Shown: positions 35,955 to 46,264, numbered from the stretch's first letter. The stretch: DNA of 64,000 bases from Desulfuromonas versatilis (GCF_019704135.1 NZ_AP024355.1:1420001-1484000); one strand, 5' to 3'. Made by a program: numbers and translations. The notes: generated from the letters alone by a model not told the origin.

Positions 35955-37520
35955 CTATTGGGAGATGCCGGGGGAGGAGGTGCGCAGGGTGGGGGCGTGG
36001 CTGCCCTGGCGGGGCGAGGTGAAGGCCAGCAGGGGGGCGAACGAGAAGAGATCCTTCTCCGACACCTTCCAGTAGGCCAGGGAGAGAAAACCGAGGAAGT
36101 CTTCATCCAGGGGGACGTCGATGCCGCCGCCGACGATGGTTTCGTTTATGCCCTCGGCTGAATCGGCGATATCCTTGCAGTAAAGCTTGAACAGCGAGGC
36201 GCCCTGGCCGCGCTTTTCCAGGCCGAAGGCGGCCCGTTTGGCCGCTCCACCTTGGCGGTAGCGCCCGAACCAGGTCCCCAGGTCGGTCTTGAGCCGCAGC
36301 TGGCTCTCCCAGGCCGGCGCCAAATCGTCCGCTCCGGGGGTGAAACCCTCGGAATAAGCCAGCATGCGCTGGCCGACCAAATCGAGGTCCAGGCGGTATT
36401 CGCGGACCAGGCTAAGTTTCTGCAGCAATTCCCCCGGGTCGCCACCGAAACTGAGCCTGAGCCGGTTTTCCACCTTTTCATAGAACTCCCCCCCATCCCC
36501 GGCATGCTGAGGCTGCGCGTCCAGCCCGGTGTACTTGTAGGCCGTAAGGGTGTTGCCGAGGGTCCGCAGCAGACCCTCGAAGTGCCCGGTGTAGGCCAGG
36601 GCCAGGGCCTGTTCGTAAAACCCGGGGCGCACCTCCGGTTCCCACTCCCCGGGTTGCTGGGCCGGGCGGTGCAACAGGCGGTAGGTCGCGGTCAGTTCGC
36701 CGAGCCGGGCCGGGAGGAAGGTGCCCAGGCTGTAATTCATCCGTTGAATCTCGTCGCCGGTCCTGCCCAAAGTCAGCTTTTGAAATCCGTGATAGCGCGG
36801 TTTGGCCGGCAGCATCCGCAGCCCCAGACGAACGCCCGCCTGCAGCCAGAGCTGGCGATCGAGCACCTCGTCCGCACCGGCAGGAATGCCGACGTTCTCT
36901 AGCACCGCGACAATCTCCCCGGCAGGGCTGCCGGTGGCCCGGGAGAGCTGCCGGGCGCTGAAACGCGGCGGGGTCTGCAGGGTCGGGGGGCGGTCCTTGT
37001 CCCCCAGCAGCAGAAGCGACTCCGCGGCAGGCCAGAGCAGGGTGGTCAGTTCGGCGTTGACAGCCAGCGTGAAGGGGCTCTGCTCCTCAAGGGACCGCTC
37101 CATCCTGAGGTCAGTCTCCAGCAGCCAGGTGCGGGCGAGAAACTCGCTGTCCAGCAGGGCACGGTCAAGCTGCCAGCTCTCTTCGTCGAAGTGGAGCTTG
37201 AACTCCGTGTTGTCGCCGCGCCGGGGGTTGGCGTACGTGAATTTCAGATCCCGCGGGGCGGAAAAGGGCTCGGTTTCCGGATTCTGGGCCAATTTCAGGG
37301 TCGGGTCCGCCGCCAGTTGCTTGTGCAGGACAAATTGCCGGTTCAGCTCGGGCGAGCTGATTTTCAGGCGCGAATCCGCGGCCAGGTCGTAGGCGAGATA
37401 GCAGGAGGAGTTGTTCGCATCCGCCACCAGGTATTTGCCGCTCTGGCAGGCTGCCAGGGCCAAGGCCAGGCCGATGGCTACTGGTGCGATATGCAAGAAT
37501 TTGCAGATTCTCCCTGCCAT
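35955..37520 (-). CDS. Orphan predicted lipoprotein, 521 residues
   Basis: I do not recognise the family. The signal peptide ends in a lipobox (LALAACQSGKY), so it should be a membrane-anchored envelope protein. The rest is soluble, of mixed helix and strand, with aromatic-rich stretches such as LPAKPRYHGFQKLTLGRT and EDFLGFLSLAYWKVSEKDL. Cysteine is almost absent except near the N terminus and at LYCKDI. It is convergent with the PEBP gene and is followed upstream by a 174-bp gap, so it is probably monocistronic. Confidence 0.75.
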   Translation of the reverse strand: MAGRICKFLHIAPVAIGLALALAACQSGKYLVADANNSSCYLAYDLAADSRLKISSPELNRQFVLHKQLAADPTLKLAQNPETEPFSAPRDLKFTYANPRRGDNTEFKLHFDEESWQLDRALLDSEFLARTWLLETDLRMERSLEEQSPFTLAVNAELTTLLWPAAESLLLLGDKDRPPTLQTPPRFSARQLSRATGSPAGEIVAVLENVGIPAGADEVLDRQLWLQAGVRLGLRMLPAKPRYHGFQKLTLGRTGDEIQRMNYSLGTFLPARLGELTATYRLLHRPAQQPGEWEPEVRPGFYEQALALAYTGHFEGLLRTLGNTLTAYKYTGLDAQPQHAGDGGEFYEKVENRLRLSFGGDPGELLQKLSLVREYRLDLDLVGQRMLAYSEGFTPGADDLAPAWESQLRLKTDLGTWFGRYRQGGAAKRAAFGLEKRGQGASLFKLYCKDIADSAEGINETIVGGGIDVPLDEDFLGFLSLAYWKVSEKDLFSFAPLLAFTSPRQGSHAPTLRTSSPGISQ

Positions 37521-37694
37521 TCCCTGGGCCTTTCCAGCCTTGCGCTATGGTCGAGGCTTCTTCCTTGTCGCCCCGGGCGAGCGCCCCTCCGCCGCCTCTG
37601 TCTCGAGTTCCTGCAAGTCAGAGGCCATTGTAGTGGATGGCTGCGGAGATGGCAAGCCAGGGGCTGGCCGGCAGGTGGGGATGTGCGGTGAAGG

Positions 37695-40190
37695 CTATTG
37701 CGGGGGACCGGCCGAGTCCCGGGGGGAAAAGATAGCCTGGATTTTATGGGTCAGGGTTTCCAGGTTGAAGGGCTTCTGGATGAAATTTCTGCCGTCGGTG
37801 ACCTCCGAGGGGGCGCTCACCGCGGTCTCGGCATAGCCCGACATGAACAATACCTTCAATTCCGGATGGATCTGCCGCAGGCGCTCGGCAAGCTGAAAGC
37901 CGTTGCTCCCCGGCATCACCACGTCGGTCAGCAACAGGTCGATGCCGGGGGCCGAGTTTTCCATGATTTTCAGTGCCCTCTCCGGAGAATCGGCCTCGAC
38001 CACCTGGTAGCCGCAGGAGCGAAGCAGTCGGGCGGTCAGATCCAGAACGCCTTGTTCATCCTCCACCACCAAAACGCCTTTGGCTAGCGCTGGCAAGGCC
38101 TGGGCGGCCGGGGCCGCTGGTTTTTCAACTCTGCGTTCGGTACACGGCAGGTGAATCAGAAAGGTCGCCCCCTCTTCGGGCTTGCTATGCACTTCAATAT
38201 ATCCGCCGCTCTGTTTAACGATGCCGTACACCGTGGAAAGGCCAAGCCCGGTCCCTTTGCCCCGTTCCTTGGTGGTGAAGAAGGGTTCGAAAACTTTCAG
38301 GCGAATCTCCTCGCTCATGCCGCAACCGGTATCCTTGACGGATAATGTTGCATAGGTGCCGAGGACGGCTCCCGGGTGGAGATCGACAAACGCCTGGTTC
38401 AGGACGCTGGTCCCGGTTTCGATGAGAATTCGACCGCTATCCGTGATGGCGTCCCGGGCATTGACCACCAGGTTCATCAGGATCTGTTCGATTTGTACCG
38501 GGTCGGCCCAAACCCTGGGGATCTTGTCCGCCAGGGTAAGCTCGATCTCGATATCTTCCCGGATGACCCGGCGGAGCATTTTTTCGGTGCCGCGAATCAG
38601 GTGGTTGAGATCCAGAACCTGGGGCTCGAATACCTGACGGCGGCTGAAGGCGAGCAGGCTGCGGACCAGCTCGGCCGCCCGTTCACTGGCCTTGAGGATG
38701 GTGCGGGCGTCGTTCTGGCGCGCTTCGTCCTGGGTTAGTGCCCGGATCAACAAGGTGCTGTAGCCCTGGATAACCGTCAGCAGGTTGTTGAAGTCGTGGG
38801 CGATGCCCCCGGCGAGTTGTCCCACGGCCTCCATTTTCTGGGACTGTCGCAGGTGGTCGATGGCGGTCCTGCGCGCCATTTCGGTGCGGGTGGTCTGGAC
38901 AGCCAGGGACGCGGTCTGGGCGAATGCCTCGATTTCCAGCTGCTCACGTTCGCCGAAACCGTTGGGCCGGTTCGCCAATCCCAGCACGCCAACGATCTCC
39001 TCCCCGATAAACAGCGGGGTGGCCAGAAAGGAACTGATCGGCAGATGGTTTGGCGGATAGGGACCGCCGGCGCACTTGGCCCCGTCTGGAGAGTTGGTCA
39101 GGATGGTCTGTTTCCGTTCCACCGGGGCAAAGACCAGGGAGTGTGACCTGGGAATGGCATAGACATGCTCCCGGTCGGCGGCCTTTCCAATCTGCTGGAA
39201 CAGGCGTTTTTCCGATGCAGGAGCGCCTTCGTGCAGGGCGAGGATCCGGGCATCACCTCGGGAATCCAGCTCATAGAGAAAGCCCGCACCGGCTCCGGTG
39301 ATTTCCACGCAGCGGCTGACCATGACCTTGGCCATTTGCCTGATGTTTCCGCCTTCGAGATAGCTGAGAATCGCCTCGGTCATGGCGCTGGAGAGCTGGT
39401 GGTTGCGCCGCTCGTTCTCTTCGGCACGTTTGCGTTCGGAGATATCGCGGACGATGTGGATGGCGCCAATGACTCTGCCGCGGGCATCGACCCGCGGAAT
39501 CGCCCGGGTTTCGATATATTTTTGCAGATGGGGTTCGAATAACTCCGCGGATACCGGTTGGCCGTCGGCAAGCATCCGGGCGATCACGCATCCCGGGTGG
39601 GGGCTGTCGAGGCCGTGGAGGTACTGATGACACTTCTGGCCGCTGCGGCAAACTTCCGGGGCAATTTTCAAATGCGCCCTGGCTGCCCGGTTGCTGAGCA
39701 GAACATTGAACTCGGTGTCATGGACGGTGATCATGTCATCGAGGCTCTCCAAGGTGTCCTGCCATTCCTGCCGGGTCCGGATCAGCTCCGCTTCGATCTT
39801 GTGGCGTTCCAGGGCATAGCGGATGGAACGCGTCAGCAGCTTTTCGTCGAAATGCCCCTTGACCAGATAGTCCTGGGCCCCGGCATGGAGTGCCCCCAAG
39901 GCGATCTCGTCATCATCGTTGCCGGTCAGAACCACCACCGGGTGGTGCGGAACCCGCTCCCTCAGGGTGTGAAGGGTGTCAAGACCATGACTGTCGGGCA
40001 GGCTCAGGTCGAGCAGGACCAGGTCGACCGGGTTCGCCTCCAGGAAATCAAGCCCACCGCCCAGGGTGGGGCGGGTGGCCAGGTCGAATCGGCTGCGGTC
40101 CAACATTTCCCGGAGCAGGCGGGCGTCCCCCGGATTGTCTTCGATAAGCAGCAGGGCGATCTCAGTTCTCAGCGGCATGACTCTCTCCAA
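37695..40190 (-). CDS. Hybrid histidine kinase REC-PAS-GAF-HisKA-HATPase-REC
   Basis: An 831-residue soluble signalling protein. An N-terminal receiver ([18 protein letters not shown], acceptor Asp in [13 protein letters not shown]) is followed by a PAS domain (about 140-260), a GAF domain (about 275-430), HisKA with the H-box [18 protein letters not shown], an HATPase_c domain ([18 protein letters not shown]) and a C-terminal receiver ([15 protein letters not shown]). Two receivers flanking the kinase suggest input and output phosphotransfer. No transmembrane segment. Signal unknown. Confidence 0.9.
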   Translation of the reverse strand: MERVMPLRTEIALLLIEDNPGDARLLREMLDRSRFDLATRPTLGGGLDFLEANPVDLVLLDLSLPDSHGLDTLHTLRERVPHHPVVVLTGNDDDEIALGALHAGAQDYLVKGHFDEKLLTRSIRYALERHKIEAELIRTRQEWQDTLESLDDMITVHDTEFNVLLSNRAARAHLKIAPEVCRSGQKCHQYLHGLDSPHPGCVIARMLADGQPVSAELFEPHLQKYIETRAIPRVDARGRVIGAIHIVRDISERKRAEENERRNHQLSSAMTEAILSYLEGGNIRQMAKVMVSRCVEITGAGAGFLYELDSRGDARILALHEGAPASEKRLFQQIGKAADREHVYAIPRSHSLVFAPVERKQTILTNSPDGAKCAGGPYPPNHLPISSFLATPLFIGEEIVGVLGLANRPNGFGEREQLEIEAFAQTASLAVQTTRTEMARRTAIDHLRQSQKMEAVGQLAGGIAHDFNNLLTVIQGYSTLLIRALTQDEARQNDARTILKASERAAELVRSLLAFSRRQVFEPQVLDLNHLIRGTEKMLRRVIREDIEIELTLADKIPRVWADPVQIEQILMNLVVNARDAITDSGRILIETGTSVLNQAFVDLHPGAVLGTYATLSVKDTGCGMSEEIRLKVFEPFFTTKERGKGTGLGLSTVYGIVKQSGGYIEVHSKPEEGATFLIHLPCTERRVEKPAAPAAQALPALAKGVLVVEDEQGVLDLTARLLRSCGYQVVEADSPERALKIMENSAPGIDLLLTDVVMPGSNGFQLAERLRQIHPELKVLFMSGYAETAVSAPSEVTDGRNFIQKPFNLETLTHKIQAIFSPRDSAGPPQ

Positions 40191-40275
40191 AAATCATTCA
40201 TGGCAGGATGCGGAATATGCATCCACGGCAAAGTCAGCCCCATGCAATAGTAACTATGGGGGCAACCCTCGCAGC

Positions 40276-42213
40276 TCAGGCGGATCTCAGGGTAAAATGA
40301 AAACTCGTTCCGGATCCGGGTTCCCCTTCTACCCAGATGTTCCCGCCGTGTCTATCTATGATTTTTTTACAGATGGCTAATCCTATGCCGGTGCCGGGGT
40401 ACTGGCCGATAGGGTGGAGTCGCTGAAAAATCTGAAAAATCCTCTCCCGATGGCGGGCGTCAATGCCGATGCCGTTGTCGCTGATCGCGAATTCCCAGAA
40501 CCCGCCCCTGGGGGTGGCCCGTACCTCGATCCGGGGGGCCGCATCGGTTTTGAATTTAAGGGCGTTATGCACGAGATTCTGAAACAGCTGGGTCAGCTGC
40601 AGGGGATCGGCCATCACTTCCGGCAGCTCTCCGATCCGCAGCTCCGCGCCGCTTTCCCTGATGCTGGCGGCAAGATTGTTTAGAACCGTGGAAATCAGCT
40701 TGTTGCAGTCGACCTTCTCGGGCGGTTGGCCTTTCCGGCCGACCCGGCTGTAGGCAAGCAGATCTTTGATCAGCGCCTCCATCCTGCGTGCGCCGTCGAC
40801 GGCAAAGCCGATGAAATCGTCGGCATCCTGATCCAGCCGCCCCTGGTAGCGGCGGGAAAGCAGTTGGATATAGCCGGTGATCATGCGCAACGGTTCCTGC
40901 AGGTCGTGGGAGGCGACGTAGGCGAAATTTTCCAGCTCCTGGTTGGAACGCTGAAGGTCCACCAGCAGTTCGTTTAACCGCTGCTGGGATTGCTTCGATT
41001 CGCTGATGTCGTAGCATGAGCCGATATAACCGGCGAACCGCCCCTCCAGATCGTGGAAAGGGCGACCGATATGATTGATCCACCGGTACTCACCGCTGTG
41101 GTGACGCAGCCGGTACTCCATGGCGAAGGGGCGCCTGGCCGGAAACGATTGCTGATACGTCTGCAGGCAGCCCTCCAGATCCTCCGGGTGGACCCCTTGG
41201 GTCCAGCCATCGCCGGTTTCCTGACTCAGCGAGCGCCCGGTAAAGTCCAGCCAAGTGCGGTTGAAATAGTTGCAGCGGGCGTCCTTCCCCGCCCGCCAGA
41301 TCAGCGCCGGGAAATCCTCGAACAGCTTGAGATAGAAGTCGCGGGCGGCGCTGATGGCCGTCTGGGCGCTTTTGAGCTCCGAGACATCTTCGAGAACGAC
41401 TGCGGTTCCGATGAATTTCACACTGACGTCGAGCATGCGCTTCAACCTGACCTGGAAAACCGATGGCTGGCCCTGGGTCTGGAGGCTGGTCGTGAAACTC
41501 AGCTCGGGGCTTTCGGGGGAAAGTTCGCGCAGTCTCTGGACGAGCCAGTCCAGGTCATTGGTCGGGCGCGCATGGCCGTAATAGGATGCGCCGGGAATGG
41601 ATTTGCCGGCAAAAAGATTGGCCGCGGCATGATTGAGGTTAATGAGCTTGTGGTCCGGGCCGAAAAAGAGCACCGGGCCCTGCAAACTCTCGAACAGCGT
41701 CAGGTAGAGGTTTTTTTCGTTGGTCAGCCGCCGGTTGGCATCCTGCAGTTCGTCCAGTTTGGCGCCTTCGGTCTTTTCCGTCCACTCGGTGCAGAATCCG
41801 AGTTCGATCCGGTCAAAGAAACGATCTAGATACTGCCGCAGGTCATTTTGTTCCCTGGCAGAAAAATCCCCTTCCTGGAGCAGGTCCTGGAAGGCCTGGC
41901 GGCAGTACTTCATCATCCCGAGGAACATGGCGAGGGTGACCCCGCGGGTGCGGTGTCGCCGGGCCTGAAGAATGCCGAATCCGGCAATGGGGTCGTTGGC
42001 GAAATCTTCGTCCGGCCCGATAATTGGTGGATCCGGATTGGCGTTGAGCGCCTGGATCAGAGCGGCGGAAAGCCCCTTCACCGCTGCCCGCCAGGCTTCG
42101 GCCAGGGTCGAGGTGTAACGGGTGTAGCCGCATTGCTTGGCATACTCCAGCATACGCAGCATCAGCCACTCTTCGTGGCTTTCAAGGCAAGTGGCGATTT
42201 TCAGCGTATCCAT
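40276..42213 (-). CDS. Multi-PAS histidine kinase, bacteriophytochrome-type core
   Basis: 645 residues from the ATG of MDTLKIATCLESHEEW; longer frames upstream run into the regulator gene and look random. The N-terminal 150 residues (RHRTRGVTLAMFLGMMKYCRQAF) form a helical sensor that resembles RsbRD-type input domains, at low certainty. Two PAS domains follow (about 195-300 and 315-430), then HisKA with FAYVASHDLQEPLRMITGY and HATPase_c (DNGIGIDARHRERIFQIFQRL, GTGIGLAICKKI). It lies 50 bp after an Rcp1-like regulator, its likely partner. Confidence 0.88.
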   Translation of the reverse strand: MDTLKIATCLESHEEWLMLRMLEYAKQCGYTRYTSTLAEAWRAAVKGLSAALIQALNANPDPPIIGPDEDFANDPIAGFGILQARRHRTRGVTLAMFLGMMKYCRQAFQDLLQEGDFSAREQNDLRQYLDRFFDRIELGFCTEWTEKTEGAKLDELQDANRRLTNEKNLYLTLFESLQGPVLFFGPDHKLINLNHAAANLFAGKSIPGASYYGHARPTNDLDWLVQRLRELSPESPELSFTTSLQTQGQPSVFQVRLKRMLDVSVKFIGTAVVLEDVSELKSAQTAISAARDFYLKLFEDFPALIWRAGKDARCNYFNRTWLDFTGRSLSQETGDGWTQGVHPEDLEGCLQTYQQSFPARRPFAMEYRLRHHSGEYRWINHIGRPFHDLEGRFAGYIGSCYDISESKQSQQRLNELLVDLQRSNQELENFAYVASHDLQEPLRMITGYIQLLSRRYQGRLDQDADDFIGFAVDGARRMEALIKDLLAYSRVGRKGQPPEKVDCNKLISTVLNNLAASIRESGAELRIGELPEVMADPLQLTQLFQNLVHNALKFKTDAAPRIEVRATPRGGFWEFAISDNGIGIDARHRERIFQIFQRLHPIGQYPGTGIGLAICKKIIDRHGGNIWVEGEPGSGTSFHFTLRSA

Positions 42214-42262
42214 GTACCCATCCTTCCTGTTCGCGGAATCCAGAATGTTCGCTCCGTCCTGG

Positions 42263-42700
42263 TCAATTGGCGGCGGGAAGCTTGACGATGGAAAACCAGA
42301 ATGCTTCGATCTGCTTGACGATCTCCATGAACTTTTGCAGGTCGACCGGCTTGTTGATGTAGCAGTTGGCGTGCAGGTCGTAGGCCTTGAGGATATCCTC
42401 CTCCGCATCCGATGTGGTCAGGATGACCACCGGGATCGAGCGCAGTTGGGGATCCTGTTTGATCTCCCCCAGAACCTCCCGGCCGTCCAACTTGGGAAGG
42501 TTCAGGTCCAGTAGGATGATGTCAGGCCGCGGTGCCTGGAGGAACGGAGCGGTGCGCTTCAGAAATGCCAGGGCCTCTTCGCCGTCCCTGGCGACATGGA
42601 GGTTGTTGAAGATCTTGGCTTCTTTCAGGGCCTCCTGGGTCAACCGGATGTCCCCGGGGTTGTCTTCGACCAGAAGGATTTCTATGAGGTTCGGCTGCAT
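42263..42700 (-). CDS. Rcp1-like single-domain response regulator
   Basis: A 145-residue receiver with no output domain. The sequence [21 protein letters not shown] and [13 protein letters not shown] are typical of Rcp1, the partner class of phytochrome-like kinases; the acceptor Asp is in [17 protein letters not shown] and the switch Lys in [10 protein letters not shown]. The kinase gene follows on the same strand. A good sigma-54-type promoter lies about 100 bp upstream. Confidence 0.92.
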   Translation of the reverse strand: MQPNLIEILLVEDNPGDIRLTQEALKEAKIFNNLHVARDGEEALAFLKRTAPFLQAPRPDIILLDLNLPKLDGREVLGEIKQDPQLRSIPVVILTTSDAEEDILKAYDLHANCYINKPVDLQKFMEIVKQIEAFWFSIVKLPAAN

Positions 42701-42798
42701 GTATGGCTCCTTTTTTTAATCCCTGGGGCTTGGCGGGCTCGAGGATGGACCGCCAATGGTAATCCTCCGCTGCCTGTCGAAAATGGATTAGGAAAAAA

Positions 42799-42814
42799 TG
42801 CAATATCGGTGCCA
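42799..42814 (-). promoter_or_regulatory. Sigma-54 promoter for the Rcp1-like regulator
   Basis: On the minus strand TGGCACCGATATTGCA fits TGGCACG-N4-TTGCW with one change, and GG/GC spacing is the required 10 bp. Transcription would begin near 42787, about 87 nt before the start codon. Confidence 0.65.
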
Positions 42815-42906
42815 GCTAAGCTTGTTTCCAGGGGATTTTTTAATCAACGGGCCAGCCAGCCGCTTGGGTACGGATCAGGGGGGGAACAATAGCGGGATGT
42901 CAGACT

Positions 42907-43809
42907 TCAGGAGATTGTTTCCGCCAGGGCCGCCCGCACCCCTTCCTCGAAGGGGGTCAATTCGAAGGGGATCAGCTGCCGCAGGCGGGTGTCGCGGCAG
43001 ACCACCTGGTTCTTCAGCCCCTCGATCAGGGGGACGGCGATGGACGGCTTGACCGACGAGGCCAGGCCCACCGCCCAGGCGAACATCCTGGGCGAGACGA
43101 GGGGGATGGGCAGGTACAGGTTGGTTTGCCCGGAAACCTTAGCGAAGCGTTCCAGCATCTGGTGATAGCTCAGAACCTCGGGGCCGCAGATATCGAAGGT
43201 TTGGCCGACGGTCTCTTCCCGCTCGAGGCATTCGGCGAGGTAACGGATCACGTCGGCGACGGCGATGGGCTGGCAGGGGGTGTCGATGCTCATGGGAATG
43301 AGCATGAGCGGCAGGCGGCGAACCAGCGAGCGGATGATTTCAAAGGAGGCCCCGCCCGCGCCGATGATGACCGCGGCGCGCAGCACCGTGACGGGGAAGC
43401 TTGCCTGCTGCAGGAGCGCGCCGACCTCCGCCCGGCTGGACAGGTGTTTGGAGAGCCCCTGGTCCGGTTCCCCCAGCCCGCCCAGGTAGATGGCGCGACG
43501 CAGCCCGGCGCGCTCCCCGGCGGCGACGAAGTTCTCCGCCGCCCGTCGGTCCAGGGCCGGGTAGCGGGTGCGGCTGGCGCCGAGAGAATGGACCAGGTAG
43601 TAGGCCGAGTCGATGCCCGCCAGGGCTTCCTCGAGGGAGTCCCGGTCGAGCAGATCCCCCCGGTGCCACCTGGAGACCCCGGCGGAAGTGTTTCCCTGCT
43701 GCCGTGACAGGCCGTGCACCTGGTAGCCCCGCTCGTGCAGGGCCGCAACCAGCCGCCGACCGATAAAGCCGGTTGCGCCTGTCACCAGCACCCGATGGTT
43801 TCTGCGCAT
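42907..43809 (-). CDS. NAD(P)-binding SDR-type oxidoreductase (NDUFA9-like)
   Basis: A 300-residue atypical short-chain dehydrogenase. Rossmann motif VLVTGATGFIGRRLVAALHERG at the N terminus; DSAYYLVHSLG, IYLGGLGEPDQGLSKHL and VLRAAVIIGAGGASFEIIR follow the pattern of NmrA/NDUFA9-like proteins, which bind NAD(P)H but often lack the YxxxK catalytic pair. GGAGG lies 8 nt before the ATG. It is the last gene of a possible TonB receptor / 57-residue / SDR run. Confidence 0.85.
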   Translation of the reverse strand: MRRNHRVLVTGATGFIGRRLVAALHERGYQVHGLSRQQGNTSAGVSRWHRGDLLDRDSLEEALAGIDSAYYLVHSLGASRTRYPALDRRAAENFVAAGERAGLRRAIYLGGLGEPDQGLSKHLSSRAEVGALLQQASFPVTVLRAAVIIGAGGASFEIIRSLVRRLPLMLIPMSIDTPCQPIAVADVIRYLAECLEREETVGQTFDICGPEVLSYHQMLERFAKVSGQTNLYLPIPLVSPRMFAWAVGLASSVKPSIAVPLIEGLKNQVVCRDTRLRQLIPFELTPFEEGVRAALAETIS

Positions 43810-43910
43810 GGCCCCTGCCTCCGCTTGCCTGTACCCAGTTTACCCTGATTTTGCCCGAGATCGAGCCGGGAAGGGCTGGAGTCACCACGGAGCGGGCCGC
43901 GCCTGCCGGC

Positions 43911-44084
43911 TCAGCTGGTCAGTTGGTCGAGCCAGCGTTCCTTGATTGCGCGGGGAAACCGCTCCCAGAGCGGACTCAGGATCAGGTCGCGCACCTGCTG
44001 CTTGTGCCCCTCCTCCTTGGGCCGTCGGAGCGGGGCGGGTGAGGATTTTCGCGGATCTTGTCGCGTTGAATGGCGTTCGAGCAT
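43911..44084 (-). CDS. Small basic protein, 57 residues
   Basis: Short gene behind the TonB receptor. AAGGAGGAG lies 3 nt before the ATG, a very strong ribosome site. The product is rich in Arg, Lys and Gln, with a Pro/Ser-rich start and a helical C-terminal half (QVRDLILSPLWERFPRAIKE). No cysteine and no membrane segment. It lies 48 bp after the receptor stop, so it is probably cotranscribed with it. No known family recognised. Confidence 0.6.
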   Translation of the reverse strand: MLERHSTRQDPRKSSPAPLRRPKEEGHKQQVRDLILSPLWERFPRAIKERWLDQLTS

Positions 44085-44132
44085 GGACTCCTCCTTGGGC
44101 GGTGTGTTGTCCCCGGCCGCGATGGCGGGGGC

Positions 44133-46211
44133 TCAGTAGTGCCAGGCGACGCTCAGGTAGGCGAAGCGACCCGGCTCGGGGACCTGCACTCCCGAAGCGA
44201 AGGGGGTGCGCTGGTAGGAAAGGTGCCGGGTGTAGAACTTGTCGAACAGGTTGTCGACCCCCAGGTACAGGTCCCAGGCGCTGCGCGTGAGCCCGGCCTT
44301 GAGGTTGGTGATGGCCCAGCCGGCAGTCGGTTGTTCATCCAGGGCCGGGTCCACCCGGTCCTGGTGGTCGGCGAACTGCTCGCTGGCCTCGACGAACCAG
44401 CGGCCCGAATCGTAGCGCAGCGTCAGCGACCCGTTCAGCGGCGGGATTTCCGCCAGCGGGGTATCATCATCGCGGTTTTCCCCTTCGCTGTAGGCCAGGG
44501 CGGCGCGCAGGAACAGATCGCCGGGCAGCGCCAGCTGGGCGCCGATTTCCCCTCCCCAGAGGCTCGCCTCGATGTTCTCGAAGCTGGTGGCCGGCAGCAG
44601 GGGGTCGGCACCGTCGGGGTCGGGGAGCCGGACCAGCTCGATGTAGTCCTGCAGGCGGCTGTAGAAAAGCGAAGCGCTCAGGTAGATCCGCTCGGCGGTG
44701 TATTTCACCCCGAGATCCACCTGGTTGTTGCGGGTCGGGTCGAGTTCCGGATTGCCGACGCGGTTCGAACCCATCGGCTTGCGCAATCCGACATACAGCT
44801 CCTGGGGGTCGGGGACCCGCACCCCGCTGCCGAGCCCGGCGAAGACCTCGAGGGCGTCGCCGGCGGACCAGCTCAGCTGCAGGTTGCCGGACCACTCGGC
44901 GAAATCGGCGTCGGCCTCCAGCGTGGTTCCCGGAAAGTAGGGCTGGTAGAGCGAGCCGAGCCGGTCGCTCTCGAGCTTGTTGGCTTCGACCCGGGTCAGA
45001 TCTCCGCGCACCCCGCCGGTGAGGGTCAGCGAATCGCCCAGCGGCAGCGAATATTCGCCCCAGGCCCCCAGGTTGTCGGTGTCGACGTCGGGGATCATCG
45101 GCTGCTTTTCATAGCCGAAGGCCGCCAGCTGGTTGGCGGCGTCCCAGGTGCGCCGGTAGGCGTCGAGGCCGGTTTTCAAGGTGCCGTCCCCGGCGGCCAG
45201 GGTGGTGCCGAGCTTCAGGCCGACCACCCGTGAGTAGGCATCGGTGCGCATCATGTAGTCGCGGGTCACCATCATGCTGGGCCGCGAGCTTTCCCGCAGT
45301 TCGTCGTGCATCAGGTGGTTCACCTGGTTCCAGAAGGCCTGCAGCTGAATTTGCTCGAGACCGGGCACGGGATCGGCAATCCGGTAGAGCCAGTTGAGGC
45401 GGTGGGTGCGGTCGTACTCGGCGTCCATCTGCAGGTAGGGGTAGAGGACGTGGTCGGCTTCCTGGTACGAGTAGCCGAGTTCGCTGCGCGAGCCGGCCGT
45501 GGGGTTGAGCCCGGCCTTCAGCCAGGTGGTGTGGATGTCGTAGGCCCGCGAGTCGATCTGCTCGGGCCGGTAGCGGTTGCTGCTGGTCACCGGGTAGATG
45601 TCGGTGATGCGTTTGCCGTCGCCCGAGCGCGGCGGCAACGAATATTTGTAGGCGTGGCCGGCCAGTGCGTCGCCCCCCTCGCCGCCGAAGCCGATGGTCC
45701 CAGCGGCGTTGACCATGTCCCAGGAGCCGAGGGTCAGGTTCAGGTCGCCGCCGAAGCCGGGGGCGGCGCTGCGCGTGGTCGCCTCGACCAGCCCCCCCAG
45801 GCTGCCCGGGTTGCTCAGGTCATAGGGCCCCTTGAGGATGTGGATCTGCTCCACCTCGGCGAAATCGAAATGGAAGGCCGGGGAATCCATGCGGTTGGGG
45901 CAGCCGCCGTAGAGCCGCACCCCGTCGAGCAGGACATTCAGGTCATCCCCCTGGAAGCCGCGCAGGACCACGTCGTTGGCGATGGCCCCCTTGCGGACGA
46001 AATCGAGCCCCTCCACCCGTTGCAGGGCCTCGCCGATGTCCCGCGCCGGGCTTTCGCGCACCTCGCGGATGCTCAGACTCTCCATGGCCGGCGATTCGTG
46101 CTCGCCGCGGACCACGATCTCCTCCAGCAGTGGAACTTCCTCCGCGAAGGCGAGGGCTGCCACCGACAGGCAATGCAACATAAGGACTCCGGTCGCAACG
46201 GATTTCCGCAT
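44133..46211 (-). CDS. TonB-dependent receptor, OprC/NosA copper-receptor-like
   Basis: Outer-membrane transporter of 692 residues. The signal peptide is followed by a TonB-box-like EEIVVRG (about 30-36), a plug domain with VLRGFQGDDLNVLLDGVRL and IHILKGPYDLSNPG, then a beta-barrel ending in the aromatic terminal residues AYLSVAWHY. Plug residues 104-108 read CPNRM and barrel residues 299-301 read HLM; the copper site of OprC is known to be built from such a CxxxM and HxM pair. Copper uptake is therefore the best guess. It is divergent from a DeoR-NosL regulator. Confidence 0.88.
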   Translation of the reverse strand: MRKSVATGVLMLHCLSVAALAFAEEVPLLEEIVVRGEHESPAMESLSIREVRESPARDIGEALQRVEGLDFVRKGAIANDVVLRGFQGDDLNVLLDGVRLYGGCPNRMDSPAFHFDFAEVEQIHILKGPYDLSNPGSLGGLVEATTRSAAPGFGGDLNLTLGSWDMVNAAGTIGFGGEGGDALAGHAYKYSLPPRSGDGKRITDIYPVTSSNRYRPEQIDSRAYDIHTTWLKAGLNPTAGSRSELGYSYQEADHVLYPYLQMDAEYDRTHRLNWLYRIADPVPGLEQIQLQAFWNQVNHLMHDELRESSRPSMMVTRDYMMRTDAYSRVVGLKLGTTLAAGDGTLKTGLDAYRRTWDAANQLAAFGYEKQPMIPDVDTDNLGAWGEYSLPLGDSLTLTGGVRGDLTRVEANKLESDRLGSLYQPYFPGTTLEADADFAEWSGNLQLSWSAGDALEVFAGLGSGVRVPDPQELYVGLRKPMGSNRVGNPELDPTRNNQVDLGVKYTAERIYLSASLFYSRLQDYIELVRLPDPDGADPLLPATSFENIEASLWGGEIGAQLALPGDLFLRAALAYSEGENRDDDTPLAEIPPLNGSLTLRYDSGRWFVEASEQFADHQDRVDPALDEQPTAGWAITNLKAGLTRSAWDLYLGVDNLFDKFYTRHLSYQRTPFASGVQVPEPGRFAYLSVAWHY

Positions 46212-46226
46212 ATTCCCTCCCTTGAA

Positions 46227-46254
46227 ATGTTATGGAATGTTATTGAAATGTTTT
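46227..46254. promoter_or_regulatory. Phased direct repeats at the TonB receptor promoter
   Basis: ATGTTAT at 46227, ATGTTAT at 46237 and ATGTTTT at 46248, spaced 10 and 11 bp, one helical turn each. They cover the region just downstream of the receptor's -10 box, a repressing position. Confidence 0.6.
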
Positions 46255-46264
46255 TCAGGTGTAA

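Noticed and set aside
39520-39550. tRNA T-arm-like GGTTCGAAT
   Set aside because: It lies inside the hybrid kinase gene and no cloverleaf can be drawn around it.
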